Notes: generated by a model from the sequence alone, not told the origin. 64,000 nt of DNA from Phaeodactylibacter sp. (GCF_022763345.1 NZ_JALEGS010000006.1:1-64000); one strand, 5' to 3'; shown: positions 7,176 through 15,594, numbered from the stretch's first letter. A program made the numbers and translations.

Positions 7176-8228
7176 CTACAGCACATCAAACCACTTTAAG
7201 CGTACTTTCTCCAGTCGGGCGAGCAGGCTAGCCATCCATAGCCCGATAAGGGTCCATCCGATGATAGCCGGATAAAAGACCAGGCGCATGGTGTTGTCCA
7301 GATCCTCACCGCCCAGTGCCGGGTTGCCTCCTGCGCCCGGGTGCAGGCTGTCGGTCAGGCGGGGGACCACGTAGATGAGCGGAATGAGGGCGGCAAAGGC
7401 GAAAATGTTGTACACCGCTGAAATACGCGCCCGCTTGTCCGGGTCATCAAATACGGCACGAAGGATAAAGTAGGCCAGGTAGATCAAAAGCGCAATGACC
7501 GTCATGTTTTGCTTGACATCACCGCTCCAGTAGGCACCCCAGGTGTGTTTGGCCCAGATGGCACCGGTTGCCAGCCCCAGTATGCCAAAGAGGATGCCCA
7601 CCTTGGTAAATGCCTGCGCATTGCAGTCCTGCCGCAGGTCACTTTGGCGAAGGTAGCGGATGCTAAAGGTCAGGGCACCGATGAAGATAAAGATCATCGC
7701 AAACCACAACGCAACGTGGAAGTATGTATTACGGATCGTTTCATACAGGATATTCCGGAAGGGAAAGGTAAAGGTCCAGCGTTCGTTCAGCCCTTCTATG
7801 GGTGTATTGGGAAAGGCAGCAGCACCGAGCTCAGGCGCTACACTATCCTGGGTGACAAACACCGCACTGGGCAGGACGGAGGTACCATCCTTTTCATGAT
7901 CCACCACCAGCGTAAAGTCCTGGACTTTCCGGTCCACCGGAAGGTAGGATGGAATGGCAAAAGTGGCTTCCAACCTGCGATCGTCCAATACCTTAACGGC
8001 TTGTGCCCCAAGGGCACGCTCATCATCCATCTTCAGCCAGGCCCGCACCTCCGGGCTTTGGGTGTACATGGAATTGTAGCCTGTGATTTCCAAAACGGCT
8101 TCCTGCCCCGTGCGCAAACTGCCCGGAGACACACCGGAAATGCCCGGATTAAGCGGTACAATCATCCCGGCTATGAATACATAACACAAGATGAAGACGC
8201 CCAGAATTTTCCACCAGTAGGTTTTCAT
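7176..8228 (-). CDS. CcmC/CcsA-type cytochrome c biogenesis (heme-handling) membrane protein
   Basis: 350 aa. About six membrane segments: residues 6-27, then a soluble part of about 140 residues, then five more (near 172-196, 210-230, 243-262, 272-291 and 318-340). The tryptophan-rich heme motif WGAYWSGD and the candidate heme-ligand histidines in NTYFHVALWF and SLHPG match CcmC. CcmC moves or presents heme in the periplasm for attachment to cytochromes c. The soluble block (GVSPGSLRTGQEAVLEITGY onward) has an Ig/IPT-like look and lies in the first periplasmic loop, which is short in proteobacterial CcmC. No ccmA, B, E or F gene lies beside it, so the rest of the pathway must be elsewhere. 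Confidence 0.8.
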   Translation of the reverse strand: MKTYWWKILGVFILCYVFIAGMIVPLNPGISGVSPGSLRTGQEAVLEITGYNSMYTQSPEVRAWLKMDDERALGAQAVKVLDDRRLEATFAIPSYLPVDRKVQDFTLVVDHEKDGTSVLPSAVFVTQDSVAPELGAAAFPNTPIEGLNERWTFTFPFRNILYETIRNTYFHVALWFAMIFIFIGALTFSIRYLRQSDLRQDCNAQAFTKVGILFGILGLATGAIWAKHTWGAYWSGDVKQNMTVIALLIYLAYFILRAVFDDPDKRARISAVYNIFAFAALIPLIYVVPRLTDSLHPGAGGNPALGGEDLDNTMRLVFYPAIIGWTLIGLWMASLLARLEKVRLKWFDVL

Positions 8229-8416
8229 AATCTCATTTTCGCTTCAGGGCTTGAAATAACTATATTTTGAGGGAATAGGCAACTCTATGTGTCAGGAACA
8301 GGTCAGATCAGGGGCGGAATAAGCAGACCAAACCGGCATACCGAAAAAATGGGACGGAATCCATACCCAAACCAAACAGAATAGCAGGGAAAAAATTGAA
8401 ACCGAATTTTTTACTT
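8229..8416. other. Divergent intergenic region
   Basis: About 190 nt between the divergent CcmC-like and BadF-type genes. Minus-strand promoter elements for the CcmC-like gene should lie here, but I find no clean consensus match and no RNA structure I can name. Confidence 0.4.
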
Positions 8417-8440
8417 AGTGTATAATTTACACTACCTTTA
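8417..8440 (+). promoter_or_regulatory. Inverted repeat abutting a -7 element (possible operator)
   Basis: AGTGTA (8417-8422) and TACACT (8428-8433) form a 6-bp inverted repeat with a 5-nt spacer. The last T is the first base of a -7-like TACCTTTA (8433-8440), 20 nt before the kinase start codon. The placement fits a repressor site, but no regulator gene is adjacent. Confidence 0.35.
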
Positions 8441-8460
8441 GCCGAGTTAAAAGGACAGTC

Positions 8461-9300
8461 ATGATAGTAGTAGTAGATAGTGGCTCGACCAAAGCCGACT
8501 GGAAAATGATCAGCGGCTCGGGGGTACAGAGTATTACCACAATGGGGTTTAACCCTGTTTTTCATTCTGAGGAGGTCATTTTTGATGAACTTCAGAAATC
8601 TTTAGTTCCGGAAGTTGCAACGGAGAAAGCCGAAAAGGTTTTTTACTACGGAGCGGGCTGCTGGGACGCCCGGCTGAAAGGCACCGTACAGAAAGCGCTG
8701 GACCGGGTCTTTGAGCATGCAGATATTGAAGTGCACCACGACCTCCTGGGCGCAGCCCGTGCGACCTGCGGCCATGATCCGGGCATTTCCTGCATCATCG
8801 GCACGGGTTCCAACAGCTGCCTGTACGATGGTAAGGATGTAATTGACAACGTGACCAATCTGGGCTATCTGCTAGGGGACGAGGGTTCTGGCACCCACCT
8901 GGGCAAGCGCCTCATCCGGGCCTTTTTTTACCGGGAGATGCCTAAGAAGCTGCACGATGAGCTGGAAGAAAGCCTGAAAGGAGGCAAACAATCCATTCTG
9001 GATAACGTGTATAGCGGTGAGCCGCCCAATGTGTACCTTGCTTCGTTTACCAAGTTCATGGGCGATCATCAGGACCACCCTTTCATTCAGCGGATCTTGT
9101 TTGATTCCTTTGAGCAGTTTATCGACCGGCATGTACGCAAATATAAAAACCACATGAGCCTGCCTGTGCACTTTATCGGTTCGGTGGCCTACTATTTCAA
9201 ACAAACACTAAGTGTCATCCTTGATGCACGGGATATGCAGATGGGGAACTTTATTCAGAAGCCGATTGATGAGCTGGTGCGCTTCCACACCGAAGAATAA
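8461..9300 (+). CDS. BadF/BadG/BcrA/BcrD-type ATPase, N-acetylglucosamine kinase-like
   Basis: 279 aa, ASKHA (actin-like) fold. Phosphate-1 motif VDSGSTKADW at the N-terminus, phosphate-2/adenosine region IGTGSNSCLYDG near residue 120, and LGDEGSGTHLGKRL near residue 140, all characteristic of GlcNAc kinase-like members of this family. The likely role is ATP-dependent phosphorylation of an amino sugar, perhaps in cell-wall sugar recycling. The benzoyl-CoA reductase ATPase function of the namesakes is unlikely because that needs partner subunits not seen here. It lies upstream of pfkA on the same strand, but pfkA has its own promoter-like element. Confidence 0.85.
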   Translation: MIVVVDSGSTKADWKMISGSGVQSITTMGFNPVFHSEEVIFDELQKSLVPEVATEKAEKVFYYGAGCWDARLKGTVQKALDRVFEHADIEVHHDLLGAARATCGHDPGISCIIGTGSNSCLYDGKDVIDNVTNLGYLLGDEGSGTHLGKRLIRAFFYREMPKKLHDELEESLKGGKQSILDNVYSGEPPNVYLASFTKFMGDHQDHPFIQRILFDSFEQFIDRHVRKYKNHMSLPVHFIGSVAYYFKQTLSVILDARDMQMGNFIQKPIDELVRFHTEE

Positions 9301-9305
9301 ATGCC

Positions 9306-9313
9306 TACTTTTG
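9306..9313 (+). promoter_or_regulatory. -7 element before pfkA
   Basis: TACTTTTG, matching TAnnTTTG, 123 nt upstream of the pfkA start codon. It would give a leader of about 115 nt. Confidence 0.45.
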
Positions 9314-9436
9314 CGGCTTGGTTAATGGTCAAAGCCAGATGGCCTGATATGCAGGGCTCAGCCCTACAGAGCACGGACTGGTATAGAGCAAGAATAAAAA
9401 TGGAGTCGCATTTGACACAAGGATAAAACTAAACGA

Positions 9437-10420
9437 ATGAGCAAGGAGATCAAACGCATTGCTGTTTTTACTTCCGGTGGCGATGCCCCGGGCATGAATG
9501 CTGCCATCAGGGCCGTTGTGCGTAACGCTTCTTTTCACGATATGCACGTCTACGGTATCCGCAGAGGGTATGAAGGGTTGATTGATGGCGACCTGGAGCG
9601 ACTGGAGCGCCGGGACGTAGGCAATATCCTTCACCGGGGCGGCACAGTGCTTAAAACTGCCCGCAGCCAACGGTTCATGACACCGGAAGGGCGGCGCTCT
9701 GCCTATGAGACCCTGCTCGCGCACGATATTGAAGCCTGCATAGCCATCGGAGGCAATGGTACCTTTACGGGGGCTTCTGTCTTTACCGAAGAGTATGATA
9801 TTCCCTTCATTGGCGTGCCAGGTACGATTGACAACGACCTTTACGGTACGGACATGACCATCGGCTTTGATACCGCCGTGAATACCGCCATCGAAGCGGT
9901 GGATAAAATCCGGGATACAGCCGATTCTCACAACCGGTTGTTTTTTGTGGAGGTGATGGGGCGGCACGCCGGCTTCATTGCCCTGAATACCGCTATTGGC
10001 AGCGGTGCAGCCAGTGCTCTAATCCCGGAAACGGATACTTCGATTGAGGAACTTGTGGAATTCCTGAAGATGGGCGCCCGCCGCAAGAAGCTCTTTAGTG
10101 TAGTCATCGTTGCAGAAGGCAACAAAAACGGAAACGCGAGTGAGATCGCTGCCCAGGTCAAGGAAAAGTTTGATTTTTACGATACCAAAGTGACCATTAT
10201 TGGCCACCTGCAGCGCGGCGGATCGCCTACTGCGCTTGACCGGGTGCTCTCCAGCCGACTTGGCTTTCATGCTGTGGAAGGGCTGGTGAAAGGGCATAAG
10301 AATGTGATGACCGGGCTGGTTAATGGCAAGATCAAGTACACGCCCTTCGCAGAGGCGATCACTAAGTCCAAAAACCTGGACAACGACCTGGTCCGGATGG
10401 CGGAGATCCTAGCGCTTTAG
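9437..10420 (+). CDS. pfkA: ATP-dependent 6-phosphofructokinase
   Basis: 327 aa, standard bacterial PfkA length. It phosphorylates fructose 6-phosphate to fructose 1,6-bisphosphate, the committed step of glycolysis. ATP-binding SGGDAPGMNAAIR is at about residues 11-23. GGNGT and the catalytic PGTIDND loop (Asp as base) are intact. The sugar-phosphate site has VEVMGRHAG and the PROSITE-type signature LQRGGSPTALDR. The residues are those of the ATP- rather than the PPi-dependent type. The 3' end overlaps the convergent membrane-protein gene by 12 nt. Confidence 0.97.
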   Translation: MSKEIKRIAVFTSGGDAPGMNAAIRAVVRNASFHDMHVYGIRRGYEGLIDGDLERLERRDVGNILHRGGTVLKTARSQRFMTPEGRRSAYETLLAHDIEACIAIGGNGTFTGASVFTEEYDIPFIGVPGTIDNDLYGTDMTIGFDTAVNTAIEAVDKIRDTADSHNRLFFVEVMGRHAGFIALNTAIGSGAASALIPETDTSIEELVEFLKMGARRKKLFSVVIVAEGNKNGNASEIAAQVKEKFDFYDTKVTIIGHLQRGGSPTALDRVLSSRLGFHAVEGLVKGHKNVMTGLVNGKIKYTPFAEAITKSKNLDNDLVRMAEILAL

Positions 10421-11308
10421 TACCAACTCAAACTGCTGTCTGATTTGGGGCAGCCGTTTGAATCCACCCGATAGTCCAAGGGCAAGTGTCGGCACCAAAA
10501 AGTGCGGGAAACGCATAACCGCTTCGTGCACCCATTGCAACAGCACAGTATCCCAGGTTGCCACATAGGCATAAGCCCAGGGTCGGGCGATGGTGGTGGA
10601 CAGCCCCCAAAACACGGCATAAGCCAGTGCGATGCGGGCGACGCGCCCCGGCAGGAAAATCAAGACACTTAAAATGAAATCCAGGGCTGCTGCGACCATC
10701 AAAAACTGAGCAGCTTCAACTTCATCCACTCCCAGTATACTCATCACCATAAAGACGAAGTAGCCCGGCCGTGGATAATACCCTGCGGCATACAGCCCGT
10801 GGCAGGTAAAGGTCAGCGCAATACAAACTTTAAGGAATAGCAGCAAAGACCGGTTGAACCGCCGCTCCGGCGCAACGGCGACCCAGGCCAGTACGGCCGG
10901 TGCCGTAAACTGAAGAGCGTATTCCAGAAACTGCCCCAGGAAGAAAAATTTCTCTTTGCAGTACAGCCCCGCAAGGATCAACAGGCTAAAGCTGCTCATC
11001 CACAACACCACCCGACCGGCCCTGCCCCAACGTTGGACGGTAATCGCTACCAACCCAGTCAGCACATAAAATACGCCGGTGCCGAAGACCAGCTGCTGAA
11101 TCCACCAATCGGTATTAGGGTTGGTGACATAGGCTTGCCAGTCCATACCCAGAACGGTTTGTACGGTACTTTCCATCCAGGCCTGGTCCCAAAGCAGGGT
11201 GCGAAAGGGCGCATCCCAGTACAAATGCTGCCAGCCGCGGGCGAAGAGTACACTCGCAGCACTCCATTGTAAAATGCGGAACCAGAGGGTGGAAGACTTT
11301 TGCTGCAT
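10409..11308 (-). CDS. Multi-pass membrane protein, possibly DoxX-like
   Basis: 299 aa with about seven or eight hydrophobic segments and no soluble domain. Motifs such as ASVLFARGWQHLYW at the N-terminus and FTCHGLYAAGYYPRPGYF in the middle vaguely recall DoxX/quinone-linked membrane proteins: an arginine or histidine just inside a helix and a glycine-rich turn. I cannot assign a function. It converges on pfkA (12-nt overlap of coding ends). Its start codon is followed upstream by the hairpin repeat region and prfB. Confidence 0.7.
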   Translation of the reverse strand: MQQKSSTLWFRILQWSAASVLFARGWQHLYWDAPFRTLLWDQAWMESTVQTVLGMDWQAYVTNPNTDWWIQQLVFGTGVFYVLTGLVAITVQRWGRAGRVVLWMSSFSLLILAGLYCKEKFFFLGQFLEYALQFTAPAVLAWVAVAPERRFNRSLLLFLKVCIALTFTCHGLYAAGYYPRPGYFVFMVMSILGVDEVEAAQFLMVAAALDFILSVLIFLPGRVARIALAYAVFWGLSTTIARPWAYAYVATWDTVLLQWVHEAVMRFPHFLVPTLALGLSGGFKRLPQIRQQFELVLKR

Positions 11309-11430
11309 CCTTTTTTAGCTCTTTAACGTGAAATGGGGCTAAAGGTATTGCTTTTGGGGGTGAAAAATGGGGTAATGAGCAATTGGCTTAATTAGGATTG
11401 GCAGAAGCAAGGGCACCGGACCTGGTTCTC
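11309..11430. other. Short unannotated gap before the hairpin repeats
   Basis: Intergenic sequence between the membrane-protein start and the tandem repeat. No reading frame or clear promoter was seen. Confidence 0.4.
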
Positions 11431-11703
11431 GCCCGGCGCACTCTCCGCCCGACGTAGTTTAGAACGTAGTCGGGCCTTTCGCCGGGCGGGCTGAACATAG
11501 ACACTCGAAAAGCACACCGGGTGAATACCCCTCCAACGGCTTAGCTTAGTGCACCCGGTGAGGCTGTTTCGCCCGGCGCACTCTCCGCCCGACGTAGCCT
11601 AAAACGTAGTCGGGCCTTTCGCCGGGCGTGCTGACCAGGAGCAAACCAAAAGCACACCGGGTGAATGCCCCGGCAGCGGCTGGGCATAGTCCACCCGGTG
11701 AGG
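11431..11703. repeat. Two tandem 140-bp units, each with two hairpins
   Basis: Unit 1 begins at 11431 and unit 2 at 11571, exactly 140 bp apart. Hairpin A has outer arms GCCCGGCG/CGCCGGGC (11431-11438/11480-11487; 11571-11578/11620-11627) and a nested 7-bp stem GCCCGAC/GTCGGGC. Hairpin B has arms CACCGGGTG/CACCCGGTG (11515-11523/11552-11560; 11655-11663/11692-11700). The stems are conserved between the copies while loops and linkers differ, which suggests constraint on structure. There are no T-tracts, so these are not ordinary terminators. They sit directly downstream of the prfB stop codon. Confidence 0.85.
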
Positions 11704-11715
11704 CATAGCCCAAGC

Positions 11716-12808
11716 CTACTCTCCCCCCTCCACCGAGTCATTCATCAGATAGGCTTTGAGGAAGCCATCGAGGTCGCCGTCCAGGACAGCGTCTGTTTGG
11801 CTGGTTTGGTGGCCGGTACGGTGGTCTTTTACCCGGCGGTCATCCAAAACATAGGAGCGGATTTGGGAGCCCCACTCGTTTTTCATCTTCTGGGCTTCCA
11901 CTTTATCTTTCTCAGCCAGTTGCTTTTGAAGCTCAAGCTCGTAGAGGCGGCTTTTGAGCATCTGCATCGCCTTCTCGCGGTTCATATGCTGGGAGCGCTC
12001 CTGCTGGCATTCCGCCACTACACCTGACGGCAGGTGACGTACCCGCACGGCAGATTCCGTCTTGTTGACGTGCTGCCCGCCCGCACCGGAAGCACGGAAG
12101 GTGTCCCATTCCAAGTCTGCCGGGTTGATTTCCACCTCAATGCGGTCGTCAATCATGGGGTGCACGAAAACCGACGCAAAGGAGGTCATCCGCTTGCCTT
12201 GCGCATTGAAGGGGCTGATACGCACCAGGCGGTGGACGCCATTCTCCCCTTTAAGCCAGCCGTAGGCGAAGTCGCCCTGTATTTCAAGAGAGACGGACTT
12301 GATACCAGCTACATCGCCCTCCTGCTTTTTAAGTTCGGAGAGCTTGTAGCCGCTGCGCTCTGCCCACATGACATAAATACGCATCAGCATTTCGGCCCAG
12401 TCGTTGGCTTCGGTACCACCCGCACCGGCATTGATTTCCAGGATGGCGTTCAGTTCGTCTTCCTCCTTGTTGAGGGTGGAACGGAACTCGGCATCCTCCA
12501 ATGCAGCCAATGCTTCATCGTAGCGTTTATCGACCTCTTCTTCAGTGCCCTCTCCTTCCTTGTAGAATTCGTAGAGGACTTCGAGGTCTTCAATTTTGCC
12601 CTCCAGCTCATCGTGGAGGCTCAGCCAGTTTTTATGGCTTTTCAGTTCTTTAAGAATCGTTTCGGCCCGCTTTGGATCATCCCAGAAACTGGGGTCCATG
12701 GACTGCTGTTCTTTATCTTTGATTTGCATGCGCCGGTTACCGACGTCAAAGATACCTCCCTAAAGCAGCCAGGCGATCCTGCAAGTTTTTCAACTGATCT
12801 GCAGTCAT
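11716..12808 (-). CDS. prfB: Peptide chain release factor 2, with programmed +1 frameshift
   Basis: RF2 recognises UGA and UAA stop codons and hydrolyses peptidyl-tRNA. The main frame (12747 down to 11716) carries the RF2 stop-codon motif SPF (ISPFNAQGKR) and the catalytic GGQ (SGAGGQHVNKTESAVR). A short first frame begins at ATG 12808: twenty codons (MTADQLKNLQDRLAALGRYL), then in-frame TGA at 12748-12746. Skipping T12748 gives DVGNRR and then the main frame from Met at 12729, for a full product of 363 aa. The shift site CTT-TGA-C follows a GGGAGG anti-ribosomal stretch, the classical autoregulatory design. Annotating only from 12729 would drop the N-terminal helix. Confidence 0.95.
12745..12761 (-). 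promoter_or_regulatory. prfB: prfB programmed frameshift site
   Basis: On the minus strand AGGGAGG (12761-12755), TAT, CTT, then TGA-C (12748-12745). The spacing and the tat-ctt-tga-c core equal those of the well-studied Escherichia coli prfB site. Low RF2 lets ribosomes pause at UGA and slip +1. Confidence 0.93.
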
Positions 12809-12854
12809 ACCTTCTGTCGTGGTTTGGAGCAATGTCTGGCACTGCCCACAGTTA

Positions 12855-12900
12855 TAAAAAAGAGACGGCAGCACCCTGTCTTTCCGACACGGTGCCGCCG
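12855..12900 (-). terminator. Terminator of the FKBP lipoprotein gene
   Basis: Minus-strand stem CGGCGGCACC / GGTGCTGCCG (12900-12891 / 12875-12866) followed by a T-rich run opposite the A residues at 12855-12860. It separates the FKBP gene from prfB downstream. Confidence 0.8.
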
Positions 12901-12921
12901 CGTTGAATTCAATTATTATAG

Positions 12922-13815
12922 CTATTGTACTTCGCCCAGCTCAACGTAGAACATAAGCTCTGCTCCACCCGGAATCGCAGGGGGAGAACCTGCCTCACCG
13001 TAGCCCAGCTCTGCCGGGATGAAAAGCGTGGCCTTCGTTCCGCCTTTAAAAAGGGCAATACCTTCTTCCCAGCCCGGAATGACCCGGCCCTGACCAAGTG
13101 GCAAGTCCAGTGCCCGCCCGCGGCTGAAGGAATCATCAAATTTTTGTCCGTTTTCAACCAAGGCACCGTAGTAGTGAACCCCTACCATTTTTCCAGGGGC
13201 AGCCTGTGCGCCATCCCCCTCTTCGTGGATGACATACTTCAGCCCAGACCCTGTTTCCTGCAACTGATCACCCAAAGTGCCATTCTTATACCCATCAAGC
13301 GTGGATTGCACCAGTGCCTCTATCTCAGGAAGACGCTTCTGCATCTCTTCTGCCTTTTGGCGAGCTTCTTCCATCTTTGCATTCTGCTCAGCAGCATAAT
13401 CCTCGGCGGACTTAATTTCTGCAATGACCAAATCGTAGTACATCACATCTGTATTCTCAAAGCCTTTGGGCTTCTGTGGCAAAGTATCCAGCGCAATAAG
13501 CACAGTAGCGCTGTCACCATCGCCCATCAACTGCAGCACTTCCTCAATAGGATTGGGTGGGCGGTTGGCCGGAGCCTCTTTAGGAATTTGAAGGAAGGGT
13601 GGCTTCGGTTGATCACGGCTGCTGTAGACAATGGAGTCGCCATTGCGCATGTAAGCGTGAAAAGTCACATAATCACCGGCAACCGGCTTTTCGCCACCAT
13701 TATCGGTATGCAGCATGTATTCAAAGCCGCTCGGTGTGGTTTGCACCGTGGGTTCCTGCTGGCAGGATGCCACCGAAAGCCCAACGAGCAAAATAAAAAG
13801 CAATTGGATTCGCAT
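12922..13815 (-). CDS. Lipoprotein with FKBP-type peptidyl-prolyl isomerase domains
   Basis: 297 aa. Lipoprotein signal: a hydrophobic run followed by LSVASC, with Cys18 as the acylated residue. A degenerate FKBP-like region (about residues 25-130) and a charged helical linker (AEQNAKMEEARQKAEEMQKR) precede a complete C-terminal FKBP domain with VHYYGAL, GQKFDDSF, VIPGWEEGI, FIPAELGYGE and the typical end ELMFYVELGE. It catalyses cis-trans isomerisation of prolyl bonds and probably helps proteins fold in the periplasm or at the outer membrane. The layout recalls gliding-associated GldI-type FKBP lipoproteins, but nothing here shows a gliding role. Confidence 0.9.
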   Translation of the reverse strand: MRIQLLFILLVGLSVASCQQEPTVQTTPSGFEYMLHTDNGGEKPVAGDYVTFHAYMRNGDSIVYSSRDQPKPPFLQIPKEAPANRPPNPIEEVLQLMGDGDSATVLIALDTLPQKPKGFENTDVMYYDLVIAEIKSAEDYAAEQNAKMEEARQKAEEMQKRLPEIEALVQSTLDGYKNGTLGDQLQETGSGLKYVIHEEGDGAQAAPGKMVGVHYYGALVENGQKFDDSFSRGRALDLPLGQGRVIPGWEEGIALFKGGTKATLFIPAELGYGEAGSPPAIPGGAELMFYVELGEVQ

Positions 13816-13852
13816 AAAATCTTGGTCTGTTGATATAAATGAGTGAATTATT

Positions 13853-14866
13853 CTAAATAACAGCAGCTGCCAGCTTATCCTTGTACTGTGGCAGCACGCC
13901 TTTGAAACGCTTCAAAGTTGTTTCCAGTGGCTGAAAAGAAAACCCGCCGGAAGCGTTTTTGTGCCCGCCGCCCTTGAAATGTTTTTGGGCAATCTCCTGA
14001 ACGGAAAAATCACCTTTAGACCGCAGGGAGATTTTGACAATCTTTGGCTGCTCCATAATGAAAGCCGCCATCTTCACATTTTTGATCTTGAGCAGGTAGT
14101 TCACGATCCCCTCTGTATCGCCTCTTTGAATATCAAAGTCTTCGTAGTCTTGTTTCGTGAGGTAAAAAATCCCGGTGTTGTATTCTGCCAGGATTTCCAT
14201 CCGGTTGTTCAGGCAATGACCGAGTAGGCGCAAGTGCTTTTCCTTCATACTATTGTTGATAAGGTCCTGCAGCTTGTAATCGTCCACGCCCAGCTCCACC
14301 AGCTCCCCAACGATGCGGTAAAGCTTAGCCGATGTGCTGTAACGGAAAGAGCCCGTATCCGTAATAATGCCGGTAAAAAGACACTCCCCGATTTTTACAT
14401 CCAGATCGGATTCCATCCCCAGAAGATGGATGAAGTCCACAATAAGTTCACAAGTAGAGCTTGCGGTAGTATCCGAAAGCAGGAAATCCGCAAACCCTTC
14501 CGGGTAAAGGTGATGGTCAATCATTACCTTGTGGCACTTGGTGGGCTCGATTAGATCGCCCAGCTTGTCAATACGGTCGAGCGCATTGAAGTCGAGGCAA
14601 AAAATAATATCCGCTTTCTCCACCAGCTCCTGGGAGTACTCCGGGTCAATATCATAAACCACCATCTTCTCCACTTCCGGCATCCAGGAAAAGTTTTCCG
14701 GATATTCAGAAGGCGTGATCATACGGACCGTATGCCCCCCTTTGTTGAGGAAGTGGTAAAGCCCAAGACTAGACCCTATGGCATCTCCGTCAGGATTGCG
14801 GTGGGTGGTGATGACTATATTTTTAGGCACATCGAGCAGTGCCTTTAATGCGTTGATGTTCTCCAT
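13853..14866 (-). CDS. nrnA: DHH-family phosphoesterase, NrnA-like (oligoribonuclease / pAp phosphatase)
   Basis: 337 aa. DHH domain with the metal-binding motifs THRNPDGDAIGSS (about residues 21-33), LDFNALDRID and the name-giving MIDHHLYP, and a C-terminal DHHA1 substrate-binding domain ending in GGGHKNASGG. NrnA enzymes degrade 2-5 nt RNA leftovers and dephosphorylate 3'-phosphoadenosine 5'-phosphate; many Bacteroidota lack Orn and use this enzyme. Residues and length match the family. It lies upstream of the FKBP gene on the same strand (37-nt gap), so co-transcription is possible. Confidence 0.9.
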   Translation of the reverse strand: MENINALKALLDVPKNIVITTHRNPDGDAIGSSLGLYHFLNKGGHTVRMITPSEYPENFSWMPEVEKMVVYDIDPEYSQELVEKADIIFCLDFNALDRIDKLGDLIEPTKCHKVMIDHHLYPEGFADFLLSDTTASSTCELIVDFIHLLGMESDLDVKIGECLFTGIITDTGSFRYSTSAKLYRIVGELVELGVDDYKLQDLINNSMKEKHLRLLGHCLNNRMEILAEYNTGIFYLTKQDYEDFDIQRGDTEGIVNYLLKIKNVKMAAFIMEQPKIVKISLRSKGDFSVQEIAQKHFKGGGHKNASGGFSFQPLETTLKRFKGVLPQYKDKLAAAVI

Positions 14867-15090
14867 TATCTTACAGCGTCAGACCGCGAAGTTGGGAAAA
14901 TTAATGAATTTAACCAAGAATAAAGGAAGGCGGTTGTAAAAGGGGTTGAAAATGAAAGGATTAATCCTGCCAGGGCTCAAAAAATGTTCTGCCACTGCCG
15001 AAAAGGCGCGGTCTTGGACCAATGACCAGGCAATGGAGAAAGTTCTGCGCTTTATCCCCCTCAGACTACCCAGCTTTGGGGAGGTTTGCT

Positions 15091-15098
15091 TACTTTTG
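15091..15098 (+). promoter_or_regulatory. -7 element before ndk
   Basis: TACTTTTG, 37 nt before the ndk start codon; it matches TAnnTTTG. A clear -33 box at the right spacing is not visible. Confidence 0.45.
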
Positions 15099-15135
15099 CA
15101 GCGAATTTCAAAACTGCAAAAAATCTAAACACAAT

Positions 15136-15555
15136 ATGGCTGGTAACAAGACCTTCACCATGATCAAGCCCGACGCCGTCAAAGACGGGCACATCGGCGC
15201 CATCCTCGCCAAAATCAACGAAGCAGGATTCCGCATTGTAGCAATGAAGCTGACCAAGCTTTCCACTGAGAAAGCCGGCGAATTTTACGAAGTACACAAG
15301 GAGCGCCCTTTCTACGGCGAGCTTGTTGAATTCATGTCTTCTGGCCCAATCGTGGCAGCGGTACTGGAAAAGGACAATGCCGTAGAAGACTTCCGCACGC
15401 TGATCGGCGCTACCAACCCGGCAGAAGCAGCACCCGGCACCATCCGTGCGCTGTTTGCCAAAAGCATTGGTGAAAACGCCGTACACGGTGCGGACTCCGA
15501 TGAGAACGCAGCCCGGGAAGCCAGCTTCCACTTTGCGGCTACGGAGATGTTCTAA
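15136..15555 (+). CDS. ndk: Nucleoside diphosphate kinase
   Basis: 139 aa, the standard family length, with the start chosen at [16 protein letters not shown] longer in-frame extension upstream to 15022 runs across the promoter and has no homology. It transfers the gamma phosphate of ATP to NDPs through a phosphohistidine. The catalytic His is in [12 protein letters not shown], and [16 protein letters not shown] and [14 protein letters not shown] are the other signatures. It is followed by a bidirectional-type hairpin that separates it from the convergent HAD-like fragment. Confidence 0.97.
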   Translation: MAGNKTFTMIKPDAVKDGHIGAILAKINEAGFRIVAMKLTKLSTEKAGEFYEVHKERPFYGELVEFMSSGPIVAAVLEKDNAVEDFRTLIGATNPAEAAPGTIRALFAKSIGENAVHGADSDENAAREASFHFAATEMF

Positions 15556-15594
15556 GGACCGTTTACCGCACATCCTGGCTTTTTGGCCAGACCG

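Noticed and set aside
12034..12906. 290-codon open frame on the plus strand opposite prfB
   Set aside because: Shadow of the prfB coding strand. It lacks domains and initiation signals, and the minus-strand RF2 is certain.
12925..13833. 302-codon plus-strand frame opposite the FKBP gene
   Set aside because: Fully antisense to a clear lipoprotein with FKBP motifs; composition of the shadow is Cys/His-rich and unlike a protein.
15022..15135. N-terminal extension of ndk
   Set aside because: The extra 38 codons cross the -7 element and have no homology, while the product from 15136 has the standard length.
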